Position numbers and translations under genes: made by a program. Shown one piece after another: positions 11,053-20,169 of a stretch of DNA of 64,000 nt (within the stretch, counting starts at the first letter, position 1; every line of letters begins with the position of its first letter). The DNA is taken from contig JAPFFF010000029.1 of assembly GCA_039105265.1 (NCBI GenBank), positions 992,001 through 1,056,000 of the forward strand, written 5' to 3'. A model generated the notes under the pieces. That model made no database searches, was not told the DNA's origin, and saw only the letters and a list, made by a program, of their open reading frames with translations. Source of the DNA: Tritrichomonas musculus (Eukaryota; Parabasalia; Tritrichomonadida; Tritrichomonadidae).

Positions 11053-12436
11053 TTAAGTCTCCAAATGAATTACATATGAATTTTGTATATATAATAGGTA
11101 CTTCAATAATAGCTTTTTCATCATCAGTCATACGTTTCCTACCTTTAGGCAGCCGTGCTGACCCAAGCTTTGACAACTTTGTTGGCCCTCGTATAGCGAG
11201 TGCCTGATGTGGCTTTTCTTGTGAATCATCTTTTGTGACGTTTAGGTAAGGTTTTAATAACTTGCAGATTACATTTCCATTACGATACTCTAGAAACTCA
11301 GCAATTTCATTGAATACTCTTCTACGCTTCTCATGCTTTTTTTGCGTTTTACTTTTATCGAGATGAACTAATAAAATATTTCCTCTATTATATGAGACTA
11401 ATCCCTTAAAACGTTGTTTATCATTGATTTCTCTCAATTTCATTTGCATTTTCCTGATATATCTCCACTCCAAATCAGTATCGTTTTGCATTTGAGCTGG
11501 GGTATAATATATGTACTTCGTTGGTTTTACAAGATTCTTGTCATAAAAATCTGATGGGTCATACTCAAAATTCTTAAATCGAAGAGAACTATGAGGGGTG
11601 TTATTATAGTAATCAACCATTTGTCTCATCAAATTGTAATCACTTAATCTTCGCTCATCTAACCCAAAAGCATTTCTCAGAGTTCTTATAACAGAATCAA
11701 CATTTTTGTGAGCTAAAGCATATGGAGAATCATTAATAATGAATCTTATAGGATAGAAATCAGTGATTGAATCTATTGTGGCTTCCCAAAACTGGATGTC
11801 TTCAAATTGTAAATTGAGTAGCCTTTGGAAACGAGGTTTATAATAGTCGCTTTTTTTAAGCAGTTTTTTAAGAGTTTCCAGTTTGTGGTTCACGAGTATT
11901 TTACTTAATATTTTATCAAACTCTTTTATCCTTGCTTCTTTAATTACAGATTTCAAGTCAAATATCAAAGTAGTTTCTCCTGTTGAAAACCAAATGACAA
12001 CACTATTATCTTTCATCTCTTTTAATCCAGGTTCTCCATCACATTTGATAGTTTTGAATAGAAATTGTGGATATCTTATTATTATTCGTTCAAGGGAATA
12101 CCATATATTTCCTTTATCCTTTACAGGTTCAACGATTAAGTATCTTGTATTTGTATTGATGAGAACCAAATAGATTTTATTTTCTTTTGTCAATTCCTTA
12201 TTATAGTATTTGCTGAACATCAAATCTGCTTCCCAACAACCTGGTTCATTAGAGAAATTTGGTTTTGATAATTCTTTGCATGATTTCAGCTTGAAGTCAG
12301 GAATAAATGGTTCTGTTTTGATATCACTTTTAAAGAAAGGTTGTATGTAATTATCGATGTATTTATACTTGGATTTGAAAGGGTAATTGAGTAAGGAGTT
12401 GTATTCTTTATCGTAGATTCTTACTGATTTAGTCAT
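11021..12436 (-). CDS. int: Polinton retroviral-type integrase (E1)
   Basis: An rve-family DDE integrase that would join element ends to target DNA. The core shows CWEADLMF near residue 65, then beta strands with NTNTRYLIVEPV, then KCDGEPG. The distal part of the core has the HKNVDSVIRTLRN helix followed by YYNNTPHSSL, as in retroviral, Ty3 and Polinton integrases. The C-terminal 150 residues are basic, fitting a DNA-binding tail. I start it at the ATG at 12,436; an open frame extends upstream without similarity. The C-terminal region contains another copy of the AAGCTTGGG module. Confidence 0.85.
   Translation of the reverse strand: MTKSVRIYDKEYNSLLNYPFKSKYKYIDNYIQPFFKSDIKTEPFIPDFKLKSCKELSKPNFSNEPGCWEADLMFSKYYNKELTKENKIYLVLINTNTRYLIVEPVKDKGNIWYSLERIIIRYPQFLFKTIKCDGEPGLKEMKDNSVVIWFSTGETTLIFDLKSVIKEARIKEFDKILSKILVNHKLETLKKLLKKSDYYKPRFQRLLNLQFEDIQFWEATIDSITDFYPIRFIINDSPYALAHKNVDSVIRTLRNAFGLDERRLSDYNLMRQMVDYYNNTPHSSLRFKNFEYDPSDFYDKNLVKPTKYIYYTPAQMQNDTDLEWRYIRKMQMKLREINDKQRFKGLVSYNRGNILLVHLDKSKTQKKHEKRRRVFNEIAEFLEYRNGNVICKLLKPYLNVTKDDSQEKPHQALAIRGPTKLSKLGSARLPKGRKRMTDDEKAIIEVPIIYTKFICNSFGDLNEDYIKYFNI
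11151..11182 (-). repeat. AAGCTTGGG module inside the integrase gene
   Basis: Minus-strand reading gives tcaaagcttgggtcagcacg followed by gctgcc. It matches the ATPase-gene module (aaagcttgggccagcagagc) in about 17 of 20 positions. The host gene's frame stays open. Confidence 0.5.
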
Positions 12437-12647
12437 TTTCTCATGAAAAAGTCTTGATAAACACAGCCATTTTCTAATGAAATGCACAAAAAAAATGAAA
12501 AGGTGCATTCGAAGGTGAGAATTCACCTGTTCACTGCAAAATCGAATTTTGAGTCTTGTTATTACAAGCCGCTTGCTATGCAAGAGTCTGCTATGCAGCC
12601 TACAGACGAAAAAAGATGACAAATCGAACAAAAAAATACTCTAAAGC

Positions 12648-13406
12648 TTATTGGCTCATACTGTTAAAATATTGTTCAATCAAATCGTGAAGCTTCGGGA
12701 GATGCTCTATTTTGATATCAACACAGTTACCACTATTGGAAACCTTATAATCATCTGTTCCAAATGATGCTTTTATGATATTCTTTATGTTTAAATTTGG
12801 TGTCATACTAATAGGAAGGTCATCTTTGAAGTAAAATCTTTCGTTTTCATTATTGTAATGATTAACAACTTTTCTCCAAGTAGATTTATGACGACGACAC
12901 AAATGAAGCCTAATGAAACCTTCTTTATTAATATCCTCTTTGTAAATCAAATAGCGGTAATCATTCTTGTGATTTTCTGGAACTGCACGTGGTTTGAGTT
13001 CATCAATTTGTTGTTGATGTTGTTTGCGTTCACGTTCAAATTGGGAGTCTAAAAGTTTAGCAATATAAATTGCATATGTTGGTGATGCCCACATTGCGAT
13101 GTGATTGACGAGAAGTCTGTGAATATAATAACCTTTTAAGTCGTTTGGCAAATTTGGTCGATTTTCAAATATTTTCTGGTCCCTCGGAATTCCGAGGGTT
13201 GATTTTTGAGACTCAAATTCTTGTAATAACTCTTTTGTTGTCTGATTTTCAAACCAATGATAAGCTTGTTTGTTGGATTTACATGCAATGATGATGCTTT
13301 GCATTTGATACATATCATCTTTAATTGAATGTATGATGCGTAAATGTGCATTATATTGAATAAATTCGTAGTCATCATTAATTCGTTCTACGTTTATTGA
13401 AGCCAT
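12648..13406 (-). CDS. KilA-N domain protein
   Basis: The N-terminal half matches the KilA-N DNA-binding fold. It has a beta segment, a helix with the conserved pattern ACKSNKQAYHWFENQTTKEL, and the hallmark GYYIHRLLVNHIAMWASPTY near residues 90-110. After a charged coiled-coil hinge (residues 120-145) comes a compact C-terminal domain with CRRHKSTWRKVV, similar in layout to the domains that follow KilA-N or MSV199 in large DNA viruses. Such proteins occur in NCLDVs, virophages and phages and probably regulate or bind DNA. It lies between integrase and capsid genes, on their strand. Confidence 0.75.
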   Translation of the reverse strand: MASINVERINDDYEFIQYNAHLRIIHSIKDDMYQMQSIIIACKSNKQAYHWFENQTTKELLQEFESQKSTLGIPRDQKIFENRPNLPNDLKGYYIHRLLVNHIAMWASPTYAIYIAKLLDSQFERERKQHQQQIDELKPRAVPENHKNDYRYLIYKEDINKEGFIRLHLCRRHKSTWRKVVNHYNNENERFYFKDDLPISMTPNLNIKNIIKASFGTDDYKVSNSGNCVDIKIEHLPKLHDLIEQYFNSMSQ

Positions 13407-13501
13407 TTGTTCTGGAGATAAAAAATTATTTTAAAAATAGATTTGCAAAAAAAATGTGGGGACAGCAAAATTACTGTTCGGCAAATCCTATGAAAATCAA
13501 T

Positions 13502-15487
13502 TTACTCATTAACTTGACTGCCAGCTGGTGTTTCATCATCGACATATTCTAATCCATTTAATGAAAGTTTGAAATAAGTATCTCTTGTGAGCCATAATTG
13601 AGTTGGGGGTGGATGTACTATTCCTTCTTCGTTAACATTATAGTAAGTATCATTTGAACCTGTATATATTGGTTGACCATTAACCTGAACTTGAATATTT
13701 CCAAATCCACCATCCAATCCATCATAGCAATATCCTGCTGAAGCACGTTCTGTTTGAATATTGAATACAAAGCTAGAAGCATCACTTAAAGTATTTCTAT
13801 AACGAACTCCATTTGCATCATTCTTTGGCATTGTCATACTATCTTCAAATTCTTTGGTGCATTGTAATGTGATTCCATCAAGGTCTCCAGCAGTTAATTG
13901 ATTTTCAAAGAATCTTGCACCAATTGTGCTAACATTTTCATCGGGGAAGTTCTTACCACCAATATTGAGATAACAATTTTGATATACCGGATTTTCGAAA
14001 ACAGTGAGGTCATTATGATGTTTTGGAAACATAATCGACATTGTTGTAACATTAATTAATGGGATATTCAAAGTAGATTTGATACCATTTGCTGCAGGAG
14101 CAATTGGGAATGAATGGTAATCAACTTTCTGAGATGGGATTATAATTCCTTCACGGAGAATATTTTCAATTCCTCTTCTAGTAGATTCACAGACACCATA
14201 TCCTTGCATATTTGATTTACATAATGTGATTGTCATTCTGTTTACAGTTAATGTAGCTTTCTGTGATGAATATGTTTCGTTGTGAAGTTGTGATTTAGCA
14301 TCATGATATTCATTAACAACTCTGAGAGCTGATTTAGCAACTGTTTTCTCAATTTGCCAAACATAATATTTTCCATCGTTGTGTTGTAATGCTGGTTTTG
14401 TATAATCTGGATTAGCTAAACAAATTTCTTCATCAGTGGCAGTTGGTTTAAGATCTAATTTAGCGAATTCTTCTGCAGTATAACTGAAATACATTGAAAG
14501 GTCAGTTGCAATATCATCATAAGTATATGAACCATCTTCTTTAAAGCTATATTGCTCACCAAGTCTGTATGTAAGTTTATATTTAATTGGTGCTGGAGTT
14601 GGTTCAGGAGTTGGGTCTGGGTCTGGTGTTGGAGATGGTGATGGGTCAGGTGTTGGAGATGGTGATGGGCCTGGTGTTGGAGATGGGTCTGGAGATGGAG
14701 CACCAGGACCTGGAATTATAGCTTCATTACCAATTTGTGTAAATTGATGTTTCAAGTGACCGCGAGCTTTAATTTCTTTCAATCTTTCTAATTCTGCAGA
14801 TGAGATACTATCATTATCTTCTAGATAAGCTTTTGTTTCAGCAACAGTATAAGGGTCTATAGCGGCCCAAACTAATCCTGCGGGTGATACTTGGAAACGA
14901 ATTGATAAATTACCTATGATACCATTAGGGAATAAATCGAATGCTTGTAATGCAAGTAAATCATCAAATGGAACGTTTAAATCAAATTCAACTTGGGATT
15001 TACCATTAGATTTGAATGAATTGAGGTTAACATAAGCACCAGCAACAGTTTGTGAATAATTTGAAACGTTTTCCCAAAGTGAATGTACAAAACGCCTACG
15101 TTTCTTCTCAGTCTCTGGTTTAACAGTGGAATACAAAAACCCTTCACGAATGCATTCATTTTGCTGATATCCAACGTTTACATTATTATGGAGAATCTCC
15201 AAACGGTCAAACAATTGATTGGAAGATTTGAGCCCGACAAATAATTTGTAGAAGTTATTTGGGTCATCAATTTGTTGTAATTTTGCTAAATCAGTATTCA
15301 ATTGTAAATCCAATTTGATGTGAAATGTTAAGAATCCTTTATCAACATCACTAATGAAGTGGTCAGGATGTGTTAAACTGATTTGGGAATATTGTCCTTG
15401 ATGAAATGGTGCAGGATGGTCATGATAGTCAACAGTTCTGAATGAAAATGAGCGTGTACCATCATTAGTGTTAATCATTTCACGCAT
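13502..15487 (-). CDS. mcp: Polinton major capsid protein (E1) with stalked insert
   Basis: A 661-residue protein in the usual capsid position, with beta-rich halves that fit a double jelly-roll capsomer: an N-terminal region with FHQGQYSQISLTHPDHF and a C-terminal half with GGFGNIQVQVNGQPIYTG. In the middle (about residues 262-300) is a stalk of repeated Pro-Ser/Asp/Thr units such as PSPTPDPSPSPTPDP, followed by an extra beta-rich domain of about 80 residues. The stalk and domain are probably surface decorations between strands. The neighbouring genes (KilA-N, integrase, pVI-like peptide, ATPase) support the assignment. Fold comparison would be needed to prove it. Confidence 0.7.
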   Translation of the reverse strand: MREMINTNDGTRSFSFRTVDYHDHPAPFHQGQYSQISLTHPDHFISDVDKGFLTFHIKLDLQLNTDLAKLQQIDDPNNFYKLFVGLKSSNQLFDRLEILHNNVNVGYQQNECIREGFLYSTVKPETEKKRRRFVHSLWENVSNYSQTVAGAYVNLNSFKSNGKSQVEFDLNVPFDDLLALQAFDLFPNGIIGNLSIRFQVSPAGLVWAAIDPYTVAETKAYLEDNDSISSAELERLKEIKARGHLKHQFTQIGNEAIIPGPGAPSPDPSPTPGPSPSPTPDPSPSPTPDPDPTPEPTPAPIKYKLTYRLGEQYSFKEDGSYTYDDIATDLSMYFSYTAEEFAKLDLKPTATDEEICLANPDYTKPALQHNDGKYYVWQIEKTVAKSALRVVNEYHDAKSQLHNETYSSQKATLTVNRMTITLCKSNMQGYGVCESTRRGIENILREGIIIPSQKVDYHSFPIAPAANGIKSTLNIPLINVTTMSIMFPKHHNDLTVFENPVYQNCYLNIGGKNFPDENVSTIGARFFENQLTAGDLDGITLQCTKEFEDSMTMPKNDANGVRYRNTLSDASSFVFNIQTERASAGYCYDGLDGGFGNIQVQVNGQPIYTGSNDTYYNVNEEGIVHPPPTQLWLTRDTYFKLSLNGLEYVDDETPAGSQVNE

Positions 15488-15800
15488 CTTATTAAAAGTG
15501 TCAAGTACATTAGACCTTTTGATAAAAAAAAAAACTCAAAAAAAAAAGTGGCTTTTTCATAAATAAAATTTTTATTTATCAATTAATTTTTTTTACTAAA
15601 AATATATACTTATTTCCTTACTTTTTTATTTTTATGAAAAGCAAACTTTTTCAGTAAAAAATTTTTTTTTATAAAATATCGTGATATGTGATCTAAAAAT
15701 GTTGATTAAAAATTATAATTGAAATTATGCAATCATAGAATGACTTCATTTTTAATGATTCATTCAAGATGAACATTACACCTGATAACCCCAAAATTGT

Positions 15801-16393
15801 TTTATTATTCATTTTCTCACACAGGAAAGAGAAGTTCAACCATATGTAATAATAATTCTTTTCAAATTTTTAATAACATTCCTTTTATTTCCTTTTATAT
15901 TATTGATATTAGTATTCAAATATTGTTTTATTATTCATTTTCTCACACAGGAAAGAGAAGTTCAACCATATGTAATAATAATTCTTTTCAAATTTTTAAT
16001 AACATTCCTTTTATTTCCTTTTATATTATTGATATTAGTATTCAAATATTGTTTTATTATTCATTTTCTCACACAGGAAAGAGAAGTTCAACCATATGTA
16101 ATAATAATTCTTTTCAAATTTTTAATAACATTCCTTTTATTTCCTTTTATATTATTGATATTAGTATTCAAATATTGTTTTATTATTCATTTTCTCACAC
16201 AGGAAAGAGAAGTTCAACCATATGTAATAATAATTCTTTTCAAATTTTTAATAACATTCCTTTTATTTCCTTTTATATTATTGATATTAGTATTCAAATA
16301 TTGTTTTATTATTCATTTTCTCACACAGGAAAGAGAAGTTCAACCATATGTAATAATAATTCTTTTCAAATTTTTAATAACATTCCTTTTATT
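15801..16393. repeat. 126 bp tandem repeat, about 4.7 copies
   Basis: Five copies begin at 15,801, 15,927, 16,053, 16,179 and 16,305; the last is incomplete. Copies are identical or nearly so, which points to recent expansion. Because 126 is a multiple of three, whole-length frames stay open and give false ORFs of 164-224 codons. The repeat lies inside the Harbinger-like transposon between its left end and the transposase gene. Confidence 0.95.
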
Positions 16394-16511
16394 CTAAATA
16401 TTATTTTGTCTTTTTATATAACAGCATTATTAACATATAAACAGAATAGAAAAAAAGAAAAAAAATTTTGAAATTGATTATTTATTTAATTGAATTAATT
16501 GTCAATTTCAA

Positions 16512-17591
16512 TTAATTGTCTTCTTCGTCAGAAGAAGAAGAGGATGAGGATGTGTACCTTTCTCTAAGTGGATGCAATGATATATGATAATTCGTCAAAG
16601 AAGCGCAAAAGCACCAAACATGCCCATACGAGGAAAGTTTGAGACGATATTTGGTCGCCATTATTTTCCATAAAGTCTTCAAACGACCAAAGTAGTTTTC
16701 AACCAAGATGCGGCGATGGCTAATTTTTTTATTAAATTCTTTTTGCTGGTCGGATAAATTGCCATTTCTTGGTTTCTTGTGGGGAGTCACAGAGCCAGGT
16801 ACTAAATTAGTCAAGCCTTGGTACCCCGCGTCAGCCAAAGTAGTACAGTTCGAATTGAACAAGCCTTGACAGCATGCATTTTCTTGTTCAATCAGTAACT
16901 TAAGATTACTATTCTTAAAGAGGGTAAAGTCGTGAACAGAGCCAGGTACACTTTCAGAGAAATGAATCAAAAGGCCTGTTGGAGAAACCAAGGCTTGCGT
17001 CTTCATACAATGCTGCTTGTGCTTTCCCGAGTAGTAGAGTTGTTGATCAACCTTTGGGCGGTTAATAGGTTGTACTGTTGCATCCAAAGATCCAAGCAAA
17101 GTTGGCCAGTCAGGTAAAATTATATTATATTCAGTGATTCTTTGGCTAACTGAGATCCACCTGACGTACTTTAGTAGCAAGATTTTGTAGGTTTTTTCAA
17201 TTGTACTGAGGATAACTTGGTGAGCATAGGTCATTTTAATACCAAAATTTAATGAAATCATTTCAAATGTTTCATTAAATTTACAAAAGTACAAAGCCAA
17301 TAGAAACTTGGTTTTGCCTGTAAGTTGTGAATCCCTATGCATTCTGGATTCAAGAGCTGGCTGAACACATTGATAAAGATCCTTGAATTCTTCAACATTG
17401 AAATTAGTAAGAAGATTCATTTTGGCATTGTCATTATTTTCTATGATTTCTTCTGCTGAGATGATCACTTTCTTTCCTTGCTCTGCTACATCATCTTCAT
17501 CACTGTGATCTTGAGTGTGTAATGACATATGCGTTTGATGATCAAGCTCCATTTCTGCATAGTGGTCGAAAATACTTTCGTTGTCTTCCAT
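16512..17591 (-). CDS. Harbinger-type transposase (DDE_Tnp_4)
   Basis: A 359-residue DDE superfamily nuclease that would cut and paste the surrounding transposon. The triad is intact: LGSLDATVQPI near residue 165, TLADAGYQGL near residue 250, and RILVENYFGRLKTLW near residue 295. The N-terminus is acidic, a helical segment precedes the nuclease core, and the C-terminus is a Ser/Glu/Asp-rich tail. The first ATG is at 17,591. Length and motifs fit PIF/Harbinger transposases, which also gave rise to the host HARBI1 family; terminal repeats around the gene show this one is a transposon gene. Confidence 0.9.
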   Translation of the reverse strand: MEDNESIFDHYAEMELDHQTHMSLHTQDHSDEDDVAEQGKKVIISAEEIIENNDNAKMNLLTNFNVEEFKDLYQCVQPALESRMHRDSQLTGKTKFLLALYFCKFNETFEMISLNFGIKMTYAHQVILSTIEKTYKILLLKYVRWISVSQRITEYNIILPDWPTLLGSLDATVQPINRPKVDQQLYYSGKHKQHCMKTQALVSPTGLLIHFSESVPGSVHDFTLFKNSNLKLLIEQENACCQGLFNSNCTTLADAGYQGLTNLVPGSVTPHKKPRNGNLSDQQKEFNKKISHRRILVENYFGRLKTLWKIMATKYRLKLSSYGHVWCFCASLTNYHISLHPLRERYTSSSSSSSDEEDN

Positions 17592-18007
17592 CAAGATAAC
17601 TAAAAAATGAAATCAAATTACTAAAAATGTAAACGTTCTAAATTTATACTTTTTCAAATGTTTATTTGTTTTTTTATGATTAAAAATTTTAAACGAATTT
17701 TTACGATTTTTTTATACAAATTAATTATAAACGAAAGCTTTTCAAAAAGTTTCTTTTTCATAAAAATATATAGACTTTTAGTGGATAATTTCTTTTAATA
17801 AAAATGTATATATTTTTATAAAAAAATATTTTTTTATAAAGAAGTTATAATATCACTGAAAAAGTTACTATTTTGATCGAGATTTTTTTTTTTATCAAAA
17901 GGTCTATTCCCAGCTTCGATTTTGTAATTATGTGCTCTTTTGTTGCGATACAACATTTATGATACAAAAAAAGTACTTATTACAGGACTTTTTTCATTAT
18001 AAAAACA

Positions 18008-18262
18008 ATGGGTATCGGAATCTTCAAGAAAATGAAAAATGCTTTTAAATCAGTTGGCAATACAATTAAGAATGTTGCAACTAAAGTCGGTAAAGCGCTT
18101 CCTAAAGTTGTTGAAATTGGTAAAAGAGTTACCAGTGCGGTAAAGCCTGTTTTAGGTGATATACCTCTTATTGGAGACACTATAAGAGCAATTGACACAG
18201 GGTTGAATGTTGTCGATAGAGGAATGAGAATTGGTAAGAGCTTGATAAATGAAGTAGAATAA
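18008..18262 (+). CDS. pVI-like small basic virion peptide (E1)
   Basis: An 84-residue basic, amphipathic protein rich in Lys, Val, Ile and Gly. It starts MGIGIFKKMKNAF, a pattern like membrane-active internal capsid peptides (adenovirus pVI type) that recur in Polintons. A central hydrophobic segment (VLGDIPLIGDTIRAID) follows. It begins the plus-strand gene row that ends with the packaging ATPase. The E2 protein at 53,692 has a similar composition next to its own ATPase gene. Function is inferred from composition and context. Confidence 0.55.
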   Translation: MGIGIFKKMKNAFKSVGNTIKNVATKVGKALPKVVEIGKRVTSAVKPVLGDIPLIGDTIRAIDTGLNVVDRGMRIGKSLINEVE

Positions 18263-18288
18263 AAACAAAAAAATTTTTTTGAAAATAA

Positions 18289-18735
18289 ATGGAATTGGAA
18301 GTAATTAACGAAATAACTGAAGAAACAAAAAACTTCAAATCCATTGAAGAATTTAATTTGTTCTACCAGAAGCACAAGGACGAGATGAATGGACGCACCA
18401 CACAGTACCTCAATAGAGTATATAAGATTATTACCCCCAATGGTGTTGAATATAGAATAACAAAAAAGAATTGTTCGAAAGAAGGAAATAAGAGAGTTGG
18501 TGGTGATATATTTCTCAAAAAAGTGTTTAAAAAGGAAGACCTAAAAGAGTTAGAACAAGATGTTATCAGAGCTGATATTGAAAGTGTAAAGGATGAGATT
18601 AAGCAGATGATATCGCGCATTCATGCGAATGAGCTTCTAGCGAATCGCATTGAGCAATCAGAGAAAAAAATAATAGAACTAACATCAACTGTGAATCAGA
18701 TAGCTAAATATATTAATACTATGAATAATATGTAG
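18289..18735 (+). CDS. Unrecognised coiled-coil protein, 148 aa
   Basis: The C-terminal 60 residues form a clear heptad-like coiled coil (DIESVKDEIKQMISRI and onwards). The N-terminal part is a small mixed region with YRITKKNCSKEGNKRVGG. It starts 26 bp after the pVI-like gene and is in the same small-gene row. No family recognised. Confidence 0.6.
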   Translation: MELEVINEITEETKNFKSIEEFNLFYQKHKDEMNGRTTQYLNRVYKIITPNGVEYRITKKNCSKEGNKRVGGDIFLKKVFKKEDLKELEQDVIRADIESVKDEIKQMISRIHANELLANRIEQSEKKIIELTSTVNQIAKYINTMNNM

Positions 18736-18736
18736 C

Positions 18737-18970
18737 TTAAATCTTACTATTAATTGGGACCACTGAATGGTTCAAAGAATATGTATGATAGTTGAGTTTT
18801 TTTGTAGTTATTGGAGGCTTTTCATGGTTTATAGTTCCCTTCAAATCTCTCTTCTTGATTATAGGTGCAGAATTGATTCTGGTACGCTCTTTTTGCATTT
18901 CCAATTGAAGTCTGTCGTAGAAATTCATTCTTTTATCATCTCTTATCGTGCGTCTCTGTTGAAAAGACAT
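18737..18970 (-). CDS. Unrecognised small basic protein, 77 aa
   Basis: A minus-strand ORF of strongly charged composition (MSFQQRRTIRDDKRMNFYDR at the start) that fills the gap between two plus-strand genes. Its ATG lies 16 bp from the divergent ATG at 18,987. The opposite-strand frame at 18,767 is hydrophobic and shadow-like, so the minus-strand reading is preferred. No function can be given. Confidence 0.45.
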   Translation of the reverse strand: MSFQQRRTIRDDKRMNFYDRLQLEMQKERTRINSAPIIKKRDLKGTINHEKPPITTKKLNYHTYSLNHSVVPINSKI

Positions 18971-18986
18971 TTTTGTATTGAAATAA

Positions 18987-19217
18987 ATGACTGAATTAAG
19001 TGATTATAAGAGGGAAATTCCTGAACTTAAAAGAATCAAACGAGCGCTAAAAGAGAAATGCTACAACTATAAACAACATCTCAATAACGTAAAATCAGGT
19101 ATGCTTGGCTCAAATGGATTAGCAGTAAGAGAATCGTTAATTGAAGATATTGAATCTTTAAAAGAGAAAGTTCACAAACTTGAAAAAGAATTTGATAGAT
19201 TAACGAATAAAGAGTAA
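18987..19217 (+). CDS. Small coiled-coil protein, 76 aa
   Basis: Almost entirely helical and charged, with leucine spacing in IEDIESLKEKVHKLEKEFDRL that fits a coiled coil. It is preceded by gtattgaaata just before the ATG, similar to the leader of the next gene (cactgaa-ATG). No family recognised. Confidence 0.55.
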   Translation: MTELSDYKREIPELKRIKRALKEKCYNYKQHLNNVKSGMLGSNGLAVRESLIEDIESLKEKVHKLEKEFDRLTNKE

Positions 19218-19244
19218 GATGTATAGAGATTTTTTTGCACTGAA

Positions 19245-19823
19245 ATGTCAAGTATTATGAATAAAGCACGTATATTGAGCTCTGAAAACGATGCAAGTGT
19301 AAAACAGAGCCAAGAAACTAATATAGAAATTAAATTGGCTCCTCAACGCAGTTCTTCAGTAGCATATCCACAAATTCCCCAACCACAAAATGTAAATTTT
19401 ACTATGCCACAGACCCCACAGGAGGGGTTTGCTTCTCAATACATACCTCAAACCAACAATCTTACCCAAGACAGAGGAATTGTAGATTTAGGAAATGAGT
19501 TGGATTCACTTGAAAAGAAAAACAAATTTTTGGAGTTGCTTGTTGGGATGTATGAGAATAACCCATTAAAGGTAAACTCTTATGTGGTATGTAAATCGAC
19601 ATTATTAATGGATATGATAAAGCTGTTGACAGATTGTGATAAAGTTGATTTGGTTATTGAAGATGAAGAACCTGGCTGTTGTGTTGCTAGTGTTGCAAAA
19701 CTGATAAAGATTGATAAGATATTAATCACTAAAGATGGAAAGTCAGAAGAATTGAAATACTGCTACAATCATGTCTATACAGAGTTTGTCAAATATGCAA
19801 TATCACTCAAATATTGTTGTTAA
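19245..19823 (+). CDS. Conserved Polinton protein with GCC motif (E1 copy)
   Basis: A 192-residue protein with a disordered Gln/Pro-rich N-terminal half and a compact C-terminal domain. That domain is related to the one encoded at 59,310-59,837 in E2: both have Asp/Glu, then GCC, then a basic linker, KIDKI or KIDSI, a short beta hairpin with DG, and YNHVYTEFVKY or YNKEYNELVNKY, ending LKY. Conservation between two distant elements shows this is a real gene family. Function unknown. Confidence 0.7.
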   Translation: MSSIMNKARILSSENDASVKQSQETNIEIKLAPQRSSSVAYPQIPQPQNVNFTMPQTPQEGFASQYIPQTNNLTQDRGIVDLGNELDSLEKKNKFLELLVGMYENNPLKVNSYVVCKSTLLMDMIKLLTDCDKVDLVIEDEEPGCCVASVAKLIKIDKILITKDGKSEELKYCYNHVYTEFVKYAISLKYCC

Positions 19824-19881
19824 TTACTTTTTCTTAATAAGAAATGACTTACTTTTAGTAAGGCTTTTTTTCGAAGGAAAA

Positions 19882-20013
19882 ATGTTTTGTGAGATACTTT
19901 TATGTATGATTCTAGCTGTTAATGTTATGGAGTTATTTGTGATAATATCAGCATTGAAACCTGATGAACCACCTGAATTAAGTGAAGAGATGCGACAGAA
20001 ACTTTATTGCTAA
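19882..20013 (+). CDS. Small membrane protein, 43 aa
   Basis: The ORF MFCEILLCMILAVNVMELFV continues with IISALKP and then an acidic tail. It has one clear hydrophobic segment at residues 4-23, consistent with a single-span membrane peptide. It lies in the small-gene row ahead of the ATPase. The short length means chance cannot be ruled out. Confidence 0.4.
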   Translation: MFCEILLCMILAVNVMELFVIISALKPDEPPELSEEMRQKLYC

Positions 20014-20016
20014 GAA

Positions 20017-20169
20017 ATGCTTAAACCTACAAAGTTTGATTATTCGACAGTGTTTTTTTCAGATTCTAGTGATTCAGAAGAGCTATTTACTGAACCTCAG
20101 ATAAAACCCTTTTTTAACATCGACATTGAGATGAGTAAAGCGTATAAAAAAATGAATCCAAGATATTGA
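20017..20169 (+). CDS. Small acidic protein, 50 aa
   Basis: A short ORF starting 3 bp after the previous stop and overlapping the start of the ATPase frame by 4 bp. It has a Ser/Asp/Glu cluster (SDSSDSEE) and a basic end. The tight spacing on both sides is what compact Polinton gene rows show. No similarity recognised. Confidence 0.4.
   Translation: MLKPTKFDYSTVFFSDSSDSEELFTEPQIKPFFNIDIEMSKAYKKMNPRY

Larger units (their letters stand above)
15512..17905 (-). mobile_element. PIF/Harbinger-like DNA transposon nested in E1
   Basis: The element is bounded by near-perfect terminal inverted repeats starting AGACCTTTTGATAAAAAAAA at 15,512, with the complementary end at 17,905. The base triplet ATT flanks both sides and is the likely 3 bp target duplication, as usual for Harbinger elements. 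Inside are a DDE_Tnp_4 transposase on the minus strand and a 126 bp tandem repeat. It sits between the E1 capsid gene and the pVI-like gene, where a divergent promoter would be expected. The second Harbinger gene (Myb-like) was not found. Confidence 0.8.

Noticed and set aside
11021-12436. LTR retrotransposon or retrovirus origin of the integrase
   Set aside because: No reverse transcriptase, gag or LTRs are present; the neighbours are Polinton genes.
14455-14703. His/Gln-rich ORF of 82 codons in another frame of the capsid gene
   Set aside because: It is a frame shadow of the proline-rich stalk repeat.
15801-16393. Possible CRISPR array
   Set aside because: The units are contiguous tandem copies with no unique spacers, in a eukaryotic transposon.
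15797-16471. Long ORFs of 164-224 codons in two frames
   Set aside because: They are produced by a 126 bp tandem repeat whose length is a multiple of three; composition is low-complexity and there is no gene-like context.
18767-18994. Plus-strand ORF of 75 codons
   Set aside because: It overlaps a minus-strand ORF with more protein-like, charged composition and runs into the next gene's start.
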